A stretch of DNA of 64,000 nucleotides from the NCBI GenBank assembly GCA_022578965.1, contig MU400508.1:310001-374000 (forward strand). Reading direction: 5' to 3'. The position numbers and the translations under genes are program-made. The number at the start of each line of letters is the position of its first letter. Within the stretch, counting starts at the first letter, position 1. Source of the stretch: Xylaria sp. FL1777. Taxonomy: Eukaryota; Ascomycota; Sordariomycetes; Xylariales; Xylariaceae. The notes beneath the pieces are model-generated. The model saw nothing but the letters and a program-made list of their open reading frames with translations, made no database searches and had not been told where the DNA came from. Shown here in pieces: positions 1 through 10,280 of this stretch.

Positions 1-347
1 CAACGAAGTCACCGATTGAGGTGCCTGCAGAGCTCGAGATTGCTGAAACCGACTCTCTTCCTCGTCGTAAATCGGGCAACTCTCCGTCATCGTCCACCAG
101 TCACGGCCGGCATTCATCTGTGTCTGGCGTGAATTCTCGACGGCGGGACAAGCCTCTCCCCCCAATTGTTATTGATGATCCTAACGACACTGTCGCGATG
201 AAGCGAGCGCGCAATACTCTTGCCGCTCGTAAGTCGCGAGAGCGCAAGGCTCAAAAACTGGAGGAGCTTGAGGACAAGATCGCTAAGTTGGAAGAGGAGC
301 GTGATCACTGGAAGCGGATAGCATTGAGTCGACCTAGCGGCGCGTAG
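1..347 (+). CDS. cpc-1: Cross-pathway control bZIP transcription factor (CPC1/GCN4 type), 3' end only
   Basis: This is the C-terminal part of a GCN4/CPC1-family activator of amino-acid biosynthetic genes. The frame is open from the window edge to a TAG at 345-347, so the start and activation domain lie outside. Visible in sequence: a Ser/Pro-rich linker, then the hallmark segment from PLPPIVIDDP into the basic region (MKRARNTLAARKSRERK) and a short leucine zipper ending 13 residues before the stop. The NTLAARKSRERK basic region is the DNA-contacting signature of GCN4 orthologues, which bind TGACTCA. The zipper is short, as in GCN4/CPC1. It converges on the GCN20-type gene about 2 kb away, which acts in the same pathway. 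Family assignment is strong; the upstream ORFs that usually control this gene cannot be seen here. Confidence 0.93.
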   Translation, partial: TKSPIEVPAELEIAETDSLPRRKSGNSPSSSTSHGRHSSVSGVNSRRRDKPLPPIVIDDPNDTVAMKRARNTLAARKSRERKAQKLEELEDKIAKLEEERDHWKRIALSRPSGA

Positions 348-1448
348 GGTTCGGACCGTATTGGTATTTTCTTACTCGGATGCATGTTGCATGGTCAGGA
401 ACTGGAGGGGCAGGCCACGGTGGCCTTGCCACCTCAATTAGTTTCTCGGGAGGCAATAGTACCAGTCCTCTGCTATCGGCGCTCAGGACAATGACGCTAT
501 TGCCGGGGTTATATCTTCATCTTTCTACAGTGTCGTTTTCTGTCCTCCTGTCGGCGTCCTCATTTTAGGGCCGACCTTTTAGAGTAGAAACCGTTGACAT
601 TTCTTGTGTGTTTTGTATCAGCATCGGACTTCGAATCCTTGATGCTGTCATTGTCAATTACCTTCTGGTCAGAGGTTTCCTTGAGAATTGAAGAAAATTG
701 TAAAACCACGTCTTCAGATTCTGTTCCTGCTAGCAACTGTTAATTGTGCAGGTCTATAGGATCAACTCACCTATGATCTAATTTATCACAGTAGTGTGAC
801 ATTCCAAAGGCTGCCCGGTCTCATTAAGATAGAAGATTGGAGGCGTCATAATCAGAGCCTGGCCTTCGTTATCGAGTTGCGGGTTCTTCGGAGCCATCTG
901 TCGTGAAGTTATGAATATGTTTGTCTCGTGTGTCCAGGTTTCCCATCTATCCCTTATCTTCTCTTTCTGCTTGTTTCGCCCAAGATTGTCTGTCGTAGCG
1001 TACGTCCGACATGTTCGTCGAGGAGGATAGAACAGGAGGTGTATAGTATAGAATGGTTTAAACATGCGGATATTCCGGCTTCGTTCGTGGCGCCTCACTT
1101 GCTCGGCCCGTCGTCACTCGTCATGTACCTGAGTTTTCGCTTCGGGGATCCATCCCTTCCTGTGCATAGGAACTCTATACGTATATGTATACATGGGAAG
1201 GACGTGCGTGAGTATGTATGTATCTGTGAGTGTATCGGGTTAGTAGTAGGTTAGTGGAGGATGAGTGATATCCACGGGAATCATGAAGACCGTCTCATCC
1301 GGTATGGTGGGGTGGGTGTAATATGAGAAAGGAGGAGACAAGGGAGAGGAAAGAAGAGCATACGTACGCATGTATATATTTGATCTCGTATGACTCCCTC
1401 GTATTGAAATATCAAGAACGCAGCTAAAATAAATACCGTGAGTTAGAA

Positions 1449-1512
1449 CGTGAGTGTAGGAGTGAGTAAGTGAGTGAGTGAGTGAGTGATTGGGTGAGTC
1501 AGTGAGTGAGCA
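1449..1512 (+). repeat. Imperfect (TGAG)n microsatellite
   Basis: A run of TGAG units broken by single substitutions, in the 3' intergenic region of cpc-1. Confidence 0.9.
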
Positions 1513-2127
1513 AGTGCCTAAAGTAAACATCGTGAGCTAAGACGGGGTAGTGTCACACAGCCACTACCTACCCAAACCAAAGCAACCCACCTATCTACCC
1601 ATCTACCTTAGGTACCTACCTACTAACCACCTAGGTCAGGTACCTATTGCAGTTGTCGTCGCTCTCGCTATAAAGGTATAGCAATCGGTTGCTTCTCCCA
1701 CGCAGCGACCAGACAAGCTGGCGTCGAAGAGGAAAGACGGAGGGACGGGGGTGAAAAGAAAAAAGAAAGAAAAGAGAAAGAAAAGAATATGATCCCTATC
1801 GAAGACCCAACTGCATCGTTAAAATGTAAAGAAACAATATGAATAGATACCCAATGAGATGAGGACAGGGATATGGAATAAGACATAACTATATACGGTG
1901 ATATATATAGAGTTTCACGCCCACTTAATGCCGACCACGTCATATCGGGGGGAAACAAACCTGTGATCAGTTTGAGTCATCCTTACGATAACTCTGGGGG
2001 AATTTAGGTGTCTCCCAATAGCAACAAGCCTAGTGGATCACAACCGCGCGTGTGGGATGCTTTTCGATCTATCTAAGACGGTTTCACAGCGGCGTGGCGA
2101 GTGCGACGAGTTCTCTTAACTTGAATA

Positions 2128-2157
2128 CCTTACCTACCTACCTACCTACCTACCTCC
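2128..2157 (+). repeat. (TACC)n microsatellite
   Basis: About six to seven TACC units, the purest copy of a motif that recurs through the intergenic DNA of this window. Confidence 0.92.
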
Positions 2158-2337
2158 CTTTATAAAATGCCGTTGGGTAACTACATATTAGGTAGGCAAC
2201 AACTTACCACGGCACAGTGAAACACTTGTAAGGACCAGTAGAACTAAGTTGTCTTTTTCTCGTGTCTCATTAAGCTAGTTCTGTCATGACGCGTATGTAA
2301 CACTCTTTTCTACGCCTGTGTTTCTACATGGTTCTTT

Positions 2338-4783
2338 CTAGTGCGCCTTGACCACACCGGCTTGGTCGGCTTGGGCCGTGATCCTCTTCTTGTACTGCTG
2401 GACGTCACCCGGGAACTTCCAGACGGTACCGTTCTCGCAGACCCAGAGGCTGTTGCACACGGTCTGCAGCATGGTGACGTCGTGGGAGACCATGAGCACG
2501 CCACCCTGGAATTCGTTGAGGGCCTCGGCGAGCGCATCCATGGCCTCGATGTCGAGGTGATTGGACGGTTCGTCGAGGACGAGGATATGTGGCTGCGTGA
2601 GCGCCAGGCACGCGAACGCGACACGGGACTTCTGGCCTCCGGAAAGAACCGCCATCTTCTGCAGACCCGTCGTACCCGTGATGCCGAAGGACCCCAGCTG
2701 GCGGCGGTATTCTTCGTCCGAGCGGCCCGGGTACTCCTTGGCCATGAAGCTGACGGCGCTCATTGTCAGGTCCAGCGCGTCGACGTGATGTTGTGCGAAG
2801 AAGCCGATGCGCACTCGCGAGTTTTGCGATATTAGGCCCTGGGTGGCCGATAATTTGCCGATGAGGAGTTTTAGAATCGTGGTCTTGCCAGCACCGTTGG
2901 GTCCGACGATACCGATTCGGGAGTCTAGCTGCACGTCCAAGTCGACGTTCTTTAGCAGGATCTTGTCTGGGGTGTAACCAAAGGTAACGCCGGACATTTG
3001 AACGATGGGAGGTGAAAGCTTTTCTACGTCGGGGAATTTGAACTTGACGCTGTACTCTGCCTCTGGTGGCTGAAGAATTGGCATACGTTCTAGCTTCTTG
3101 ATACGCGACTGAGCTTCGGCGGCTTTACCAGCATTGTAACGGAACTTGTCGATGAAAGCCTGCAAATGCGCACGTTGAGCCACGTTGTTCTCGTATTCCT
3201 TCTTTGCGATCTTCTTGCGCTCTTCCTTGGTGGCATAGAAGGACTCGAAGTTCGCTCCTCTGTAGTAGTCTAGGCGCTCGGAATGCTGGTGTATGATGTC
3301 TGTTGCTACCTCGTTCAAGAATGCTCGGTCGTGGGAGACAACTAAGACTGTGCTGGGGTATGTTTGAAGGTAATTAGACAAGAAGGTAATCGAAGGGACA
3401 TCCAACATGTTTGACGGTTCGTCGAGAAGAAGCAGGTCAGGCTCGCAGAAGAGGGCTCTAGCAAGAGCCAGACGCATACGCCAACCACCCGAAAACGTCT
3501 TGGTAGCAAACTGTTGTCTTTCCGGGGAGAAACCGAGACCAGCGAGGATACTAGCCGCTCTGGGCTCGGCCTTGTCGGATTCCATCTCTGCAAGCTTCGA
3601 TTGGATATCACCAAGCTTCTGGTCGAGCGCCTCCCGATCGCGATCTAATTTAGTCGCATCAGCTGACGTGTCGGCCATGGATGATCTCTGCGATTCGATC
3701 TGCGAGAGACGAGTTATGATTTCCTTCGGCCATTGTTAGCACACTCATATCTAGTTTGGGTAGCGGGTTACCACGTACCTTTTGTTCTCTCATCAAGACC
3801 TTTCGCCATACGTCAGCATCCAAGACTGCTTGCAGGGCAGGTGTATCATCTCCAGTAATCTATAGACGTGTTAACACAGGGCCCAGGTCGCTATAGTCGT
3901 AGAGTTCATAGAAAGTCTTACCTCTTGTTCAACGTGTAGAATGGAAATATGGGTGGGGATAGGCAGCTCTCGTCTTGATAATGCCCTGAGCAGAGTAGAT
4001 TTACCCACACCGTTGTTACCCACCAGACCGTAGCGATGGCCATACGCAAGCGTCAGGTCAGTGTCAGTCAAGATCCTCGTGCCACCAATGCTGACATCAG
4101 CATTCTCGATCTTGATGTCCTTTGTCTTAGCAATACCACCGCCAGGCCCAAGCTGGAGCGGGTTAACAGCCATGTAGAATTCCTCGTAAGACTGGGATTC
4201 AGGTTGATTGAGAAGTCGCGAGGCCTCGTACTCGACATTCTTGAACTGCTTCTTGCTCTGCTTGGCGGCGATCTTGCGCTCAGCCTTCTCAAGCTTCTTG
4301 CGGTCTACCTTGGACTCAACCTTGCGCGTATTGGCAGATTCGAGGTCGACACTTCCAGTAGCCACGGCCAAAGTCGAGGACATGTTCCGCTGTGAACCGA
4401 CTTGGAAGGCCTGGTCAAGACGCTTCACAGAGGGCCCATGACGCTCTCTACTGCCGCCATTTGCCTCTTCATACTTGTCGACCCATTTTGCAACCAGAGC
4501 ACGGATTTTCTCCTGATGTGCATTACTATCGACATTGCCGGCCGCTGAAAGCAGAAGCTCCGTGATAGTAGAGGCGGCCTCGGCCAAGGGAGACAGATCC
4601 GAGGTCTCATCTTCACCAGTCCAGGCGGTTGAGGCGTGTCTGAGATACCCAACTGAGTACTCGGAAACAACCGGATCGATATCTGGCAGGGCAGCTCTGA
4701 TATCGGCCTCCATTTTTGGCAAGATGCTCGGTCGGGATATGGTATCTTCAAGGCGTTGTGTTAATTGCACCTTTATGGCGTTA
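2338..4783 (-). CDS. GCN20: GCN20-type ABCF ATPase (activator partner of GCN1/GCN2)
   Basis: A soluble twin-cassette ABCF protein without membrane segments. In yeast, GCN20 with GCN1 on ribosomes helps uncharged tRNA activate the eIF2 kinase GCN2. Exons on the minus strand: 4713-3922, 3859-3779, 3723-2338, with 62 and 55 bp introns whose phases agree; this gives 752 residues from the ATG at 4713. Cassette 1: Walker A about residues 229-240 (GLVGNNGVGKST), signature FSGGWRMR about 368, Walker B LLLLDEPSNMLD about 388. Cassette 2: GPNGAGKTT about 565, LSGGQKSR about 651, VLDEPSNHLD about 673. The frame stays open and protein-like upstream of that ATG to a good acceptor at 4784 preceded by a CTAAC branch site. 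A short extra 5' exon is therefore likely; one candidate is the ATG near 4939, which would join in phase but through a weak GTACTA donor. The N-terminus is uncertain; the family assignment is not. Confidence 0.93.
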
Positions 4784-5591
4784 CTGTTTAGACACAAGTT
4801 TAAGGTAAGTGTTAGTCTAGACTATTTAGGTAATCGTCGTGAGAATCTCAAGAGTTATAGTGGATCATTCCAACAGCCGGGCCGGCTAAATATCGGGTCC
4901 CAGAGGCAGCCTCAATAGTACCTAAGGCTACTTAGGTACATTACCACCGTTGTTTTAACCCCTATTTTTACCCCTATTAACCTCAGTACATCCAACTTAA
5001 GGTTGGTGTCGACTATCTAGTTCATGCATTTGAGGTCGTGCACTGCCTAAATTGATTCAAGGCCTATCGACTCTTAGATATGGTGTAGTAGACGAAATGT
5101 CGCGACTATATCGTAGTTAATGTAGTCGTCTGCTGCATTATATCAGAAAGCTAAAACACCATAGTATCTCGTTACAGATTTTTTTCTTGTTCTAGTGTAT
5201 TACACTCGTCCACCAGTGTAGATCAATGTAATTGTTTACGATCCTATGATCAAGTAAGTTGATTAAATCTGCGTAAGCTAATTCTGATTCTGATTGACTC
5301 TGACTGACCGTCGCGTTCTGATGTAGTCCATAGAATTCACGGCCATCTTCCAGGTTTTGCTTCATATAAACTAGGTTCCCTCAGAACTCAAATTGTATGG
5401 ATAGTATATGAACGAGTTGAACCGCAAGAGACGGTGACATTGGTCTAGAGAATGGTCAAATTTTGAATCTACGAATATACACCCAGTCACTACTCCGGTC
5501 ATGGTCATCAAACCCCCTCAAACCACCGCATCATTAACCATTAGACCGAGTCGGACTCCTTAGGGATTCCGGAGCGCTTTACCGTACTCGT
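4784..5591. other. Intergenic; probable GCN20-type gene promoter
   Basis: AT-leaning DNA between the GCN20-type gene, which is transcribed leftwards from here, and the 3' end of the kinase-TPR gene. A TGACTCT sequence (5294-5300), a variant of the GCN4/CPC1 site, lies about 0.5 kb upstream of the GCN20-type coding region. No gene is seen. Confidence 0.45.
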
Positions 5592-8500
5592 CTAGTTTCT
5601 CTTTTTAGAATGGCTTCTCCTCCGGGAACTGTGTCTTCTGCGGCTTCCGTCCCGCATTCGAGACTTAGCAGGCGTCTCCCCAGTCACCGCATCTCGCTGG
5701 TTCTCTATCTCCACATCTTCATTGTCCTTATAAAGGAAGAAGGTCCCGATGGATCTGTCCCGCGGTATACCCGGGAGCCCCCAGAATCCTCCAAACGCTC
5801 GGCGTTCAAGATTGACAAACCCTATGTACTCCCATCCGCCATCCTCGTCGTTACCCGCTAGACACAAGCGCAATCGGACTTCTCCCGACTTATACGCTTC
5901 TCCCTTCACAGTTATCTCGCCTGACTCCTCGGTTCCGCGTCCTATGAGCTCGACGTCATGATCATGTTCTCTCCCAGTTCGTGTCGCCTTGAGGTCCAGC
6001 GTGACGTGGCCCTTCGGATCGATCCGCGGCACAGGTTCTTTATATAAATATGCTCCCTTCCAGGAGCCCGTCAGCCAATCCGTCAGCTGATCGGTACGCC
6101 GGAACACGGGAGTTGTATTATCGGCCTCGGTCGTACAGAGATCACGGTGCTCCTCTAGCAGGGCGGTAATCTTAGGATAAGACGTGGCTGCGGCGATAGC
6201 TGTTTTATAGTGCAACCTATTTCGCACACCGTTGTCGCCGAGGTAACTAAGTAGTTCGACGAGAGGTGTGCGCTCTTCGTCCATTGCTCGGCGCATAGCC
6301 GATCCCTCAATCCCGCGCGTTTTGCTGAGGCCATCCCATGGTTCTGGGCCCAGGCTATTATTCATGTGCTTCATTAAGTCGCCCAAATAAAAGTTGGCTC
6401 TATTGCGGAGCTGACTGGCTTTCTTGATATTATTTTGACTCTCTGCCTCGGCGTAGGCGTGCATAGCTATCGCGAGCGTGGCTAGCGTTCCCATACGACC
6501 CGGGTGCACAGAAAAGACCTTAGGGTCAGGATACGTTTTGGGTGGCTCCCAGTTTTTTCCATCCTCTCCAAGCAATTCTCGGAGTGCAGGAGATCTGTCG
6601 AGATCATGTCTTGGATCCTTGTCTTGCGGAGGGGGCCAGGGTTCGTTCTCCCTCATAATGAAGTGAAGAACCCCCTCCTGAATCTTGCAGACTTCCTCGA
6701 ATCGTCCCTTGAACATGGCCACTGTCGTCATGGGCACAACTGTGGCAGGGTGAAACTGGCCGAAATTTTTTGCGAAACGTTCGTTTGTTGCCTTGATGAC
6801 GCTATCCGCTTCGTTGTACTCGCCCATCATAATAAGAAGCTGAGCCAGTTTGCTGCGGACGGCCCCGATTGTCATATTGTCGAGACCTACCAGCTTTTCC
6901 ATCTGCTGGATCGATTCTTTGACCACCTCGATCGCTCTTGGGAACTTGCCTTGTCTAACCCAGCTATTGGTCTCTTGCTCTAGAATCGCTGCAGTGTTTG
7001 GGTGATCTGGTCCGAAAACTCTCGTAATCCCCCTCTTCGCTCGCTGCATGAGAGCTTCTGATTTCTTGTGATGACCGCGTAGTTCTAAGTATCCCGAGAA
7101 ACTTGAACAAATGAAAAACGCTATGACATGTTCTTGGGCACCGACACGAGTTAGGTCTGCGTCCACTTGTTCAAAGATTTTTATGAGTATCTTGTCCGTG
7201 GGTAGGGGGAGCCTCGTGAGAGTTGCTGCACGATAAGCTTTACATAAGACGAGGTCCCGGTCGCTTGGTTTCCTTTCTGCTTCAAGCGCCTTCACCATTT
7301 CGTGTAGTAAATCTATCGCAGCAATTGGATCCGCGCCCTCACCTAGGAGGGCGGTTAGTGACCACTTCAGGTTCAGAACCGCTCGATGTGTCGCTCCAAG
7401 CGCCTTCTCCATGTCACCGATCTCCTTCTTGCGTGCCTCGATGATCCTCTGTTTTTCCTCGGGGAGGCTGGATTGAAATTCTAAACCTTGATGGACAGGC
7501 TGGATGATGCCGGTGTCGTATAATTCTCTAAGCCATTGACTTGAATGCTCCTGAACAGCTCTGCTCCGTTCAATTCGCGATTCGAGGTAAGTTTCTTCAA
7601 CTGGCCCACCAGTGCCTGATTGTCGTTGCCATTCCCTTGCTTCTTCTAGGTATCTCGTAGCCTGGGTGTCATCTTGACTCGTCCCGAAGCCTATCTTTTT
7701 GCAGAATGCCAACTGGACCGCAATGTTCAACTTATTCACGCAAGATGTTTTCTGGTCTACGTTCCGAGACTTTTTAGGCCTGATGGCGTACTCCTCCTTC
7801 AGGCAATGGAAAATGTACTCGCGGACACGAAAATCAGCCTGGCAAAGAGACTGTAGCGATTTGTCCACCTGAAAGCTGCTAGCTGAAGGGAACGTTGTAA
7901 TAGAGCTACTGTGAGCTCTAGCGTCGGATGCACGGCCAGTGCCAGGTATACGGCTTACATGGGAACTGTCATTATTGTGTTAGCAGGTGAATTCACATAG
8001 AGATGCGCTGACGTACCTGGGTTTTTCAAGAAGGCTTGTGATGAATTCGAATTCGGACTTGGAACCGCAATCAAGACATTGAGCCCTTTTCTCGGCATTA
8101 ACTTCAAGAGTCGAGTCAAACAGCTGTGTTAATTTATTTTTCCACGCCGTATCCGACATGCTCTCAACAAGTTCCATAGCTAGTGCCTTTGCCTTATTTC
8201 TAGATGCAGTCGGGTTGTTATGAATGCTTATTTCATTTATGTCTGGATCCAAACGATTAGCAAAGCCAAAGCCTAGCCAGCGGCTTGCAGATTCCAACCA
8301 CCCGGGATTTTTGTTCGGCGGTTGCGATTGGTCCTTGCCTCTCTCAAGAAGCTCTTGTCTGAAAATCACCCATAGGCATAGCAACCCGAAGGAAAATGCG
8401 TCCGAAATCTTGGCTTGCTTTAGAGTGTGAGTTAAGCGTGATGCGATTTCTGGAGCACGCCATATCTCAGTCCCAACAATCCTGATATGCTTGTTCGAAG

Positions 8501-9364
8501 CAAATGCCGCGAATCCGAAGTCGGCAAGTTTAGGTACAGGCTCTTTATCACCGAAAACTAGAACGTTGCCGGGTTTGATGTCCCCATGGACAATACCTAC
8601 CAATTTGCGTCAGCTCGAGATAAGCCAGTCCCCAAGGGTGACAAGCGGCCAAATGAGAGGCCATCGATACAAAGATTCTAGAACAACTAACCCTTCTTGT
8701 GGGCGGCAGCAACAGCAGAAGCAACACCGCGACAAAGTTCGATCCTAGCAGCTATGTCCAGGGCTTTGCCTTGGTCACTAGCCATGAACATCCCCAGGTC
8801 ACCGTATGATGCCTTCTCGAACACGAGGATCGGCCATACGCGCGTAATTTTTCGGAAGAACCAGGATCTAGTCTCATGGATTTCCCAACTGATGGCATGG
8901 AGCCTCACGATGTTGGGGTGTGATCTGATCTCCGGGTCGCCCAGGACGAGGATCTCAGAGGCGACGGCGCGGTAAACATCTTCCAGCTTGTCCCGCTGAC
9001 TTGTCGTCGCCCTGGAGAGCCACGAGCCGATTGGGGTCGAGTCGGGGCGCTTGAAAGCCAGAACGGCGTGGGCGCTTGCTCTGGTTTGACTGACAGCAGC
9101 CTGGCCGCCTCGTCCCAACAAGCCCTGGGCATCGATCCATGTAATCCCTATAAGGTCAACGCCACTGTGCTGCGCGCACGCTAAGCAGGTTAGCAGGTTA
9201 TAAGAACCCTCGTTTTTGTCCCTGATTGAGACGGTCTTGGTTGCTGTCCTGTCTTTTAAGACGTTGGCCTGGGGAATCGGACCTGCAGCATTGCCGCCTT
9301 GTCGTCTAATGCCTCCTAGGTTTCGCCGGCCAAAGACGTTTGCGTTTCTTCTCTCATTCGCCAT
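5592..9364 (-). CDS. Protein kinase with TPR repeats and C-terminal beta-rich module
   Basis: Three exons (9364-8692, 8596-8017, 7965-5592), with 95 and 51 bp introns in matching phase, give 1208 residues. An N-terminal Ser/Thr-kinase-like domain shows a glycine loop (GLLGRGGQAAV, about 81-91), the ATP lysine in AFKRP (K105), a catalytic loop HGDIKPGNV (D230, K232; HGD instead of HRD), DFG at 250-252 and APE at 272-274. A Ser-rich linker (about 418-450) follows. Then come helical repeats with TPR character, for example ATHRAVLNLKWSLTALLGEG near 600 and GPDHPNTAAILEQETNSW near 745, of the type found in fungal NLR and kinase recognition proteins. Residues about 1065-1170 have a W-x-G-x-Y ... 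W-x-Y-x-G ... G-x-F-F-L-Y pattern suggesting a small beta-barrel, and the tail is Arg/Ser-rich. Substrate and partners are unknown. The exon model is good; any role in recognition or immunity is inferred from family and context. Confidence 0.82.
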
Positions 9365-10280
9365 GATCTTCTTACATGCTCATTTTCATGGGGTGTTATC
9401 TCAACCGTGTTACCTATCTCAACGAAAGATACCCTCGGCCATTATGCCGGGACGAGGGGTAGATAAATTTCAGAGACTTCAGCCGCATATTCCAACGATA
9501 GGCCGCCGTCCTCTCACGCTCAATGAACGTGCGCGCAGCCTGACGTGCTAAATCTCCTCTCAACATGCAACACGAGATGTTGTTCATACATTTCTCATCA
9601 GCCGCCGTAGCCTGCATAATCCCCTCGCAAGGGTCGCTGCAGCGTCCTGCATGTCCTTTCCGCATTTGCTCATTCAGCTGTGCCTATATATGCGGGCTGA
9701 CAGCGCATAGTTGGGTCGACTTCTATATTTCAAATTCCGCCCCCAAACCTTTGGAGAACTGTCATCCGGACATACACCTAAGCCTATCATGGTAATCAAT
9801 TGTCAATCCCTCTTATCCTAACTAAATTCATAGAAGGCAAAGCATAGGTACCCCAGCACAACCACTAAGGAGCACAAAGCTTGATTTATAGGTCTTATCA
9901 GGCGTCCTATACTCGTATATTACTACCAGTATACCTAAGTAAGTATACTAACTGCAATACCTAGTATAGCTGGGTGCATGCTACCTAGAGGTGTTTAAAA
10001 TGTGCTATGCGTAAAGTTTTTGACTTCACTGTTTCTTGAAAATATTAATTGGGAGACCATGATAGAGAGATCTAGCCGACTATACCGGTAGTAGATGATA
10101 TAGATAGTGGCAAGTCTGAAAGTAGTGACACTGACCTTCGAGTTCCAAGTAGCCCCTCAAAGAAGCCGTAAGTCTCGAAATACTGAGAGGTACATATTAT
10201 AATAAATGTAGGCCACTAATGATTGCTGTGTATTCCTCCCTATCCGCCGTCTCAAGATGAGGAAGCAGGTAGCAGCGAGA
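9365..10280. other. Intergenic; promoter of the kinase-TPR gene
   Basis: Separates the kinase-TPR start from the CorA-like stop, both on the minus strand. AT-leaning, with TATAC runs near 9920-9960. No supported gene. Confidence 0.5.

Larger units (their letters stand above)
348..2337. other. Intergenic region between convergent cpc-1 and GCN20-type genes
   Basis: About 2 kb holding the 3' regions of both flanking genes. No convincing ORF is present. It contains TGAG and TACC simple repeats and several TAGGTA/TACCTA runs. Two perfect TGAGTCA sequences occur (1495-1501 and 1973-1979), but the first sits inside a TGAG repeat and neither is in a promoter position. Confidence 0.6.

Noticed and set aside
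1495..1979. Two TGAGTCA sequences (1495-1501, 1973-1979) as CPC1/GCN4 operators
   Set aside because: They lie in the 3' region shared by two convergent genes, and one is part of a TGAG microsatellite, so neither has a promoter to serve.
3871..4797. Start of the GCN20-type protein at 4797
   Set aside because: The codon there is TTG and lies upstream of a probable splice acceptor (4784). The first ATG in frame is at 4713.
5592..7868. TPR part as a separate gene starting at 7868
   Set aside because: The 'start' is a GTG codon in a frame that continues upstream, in phase, to the kinase exons through a good 51 bp intron.
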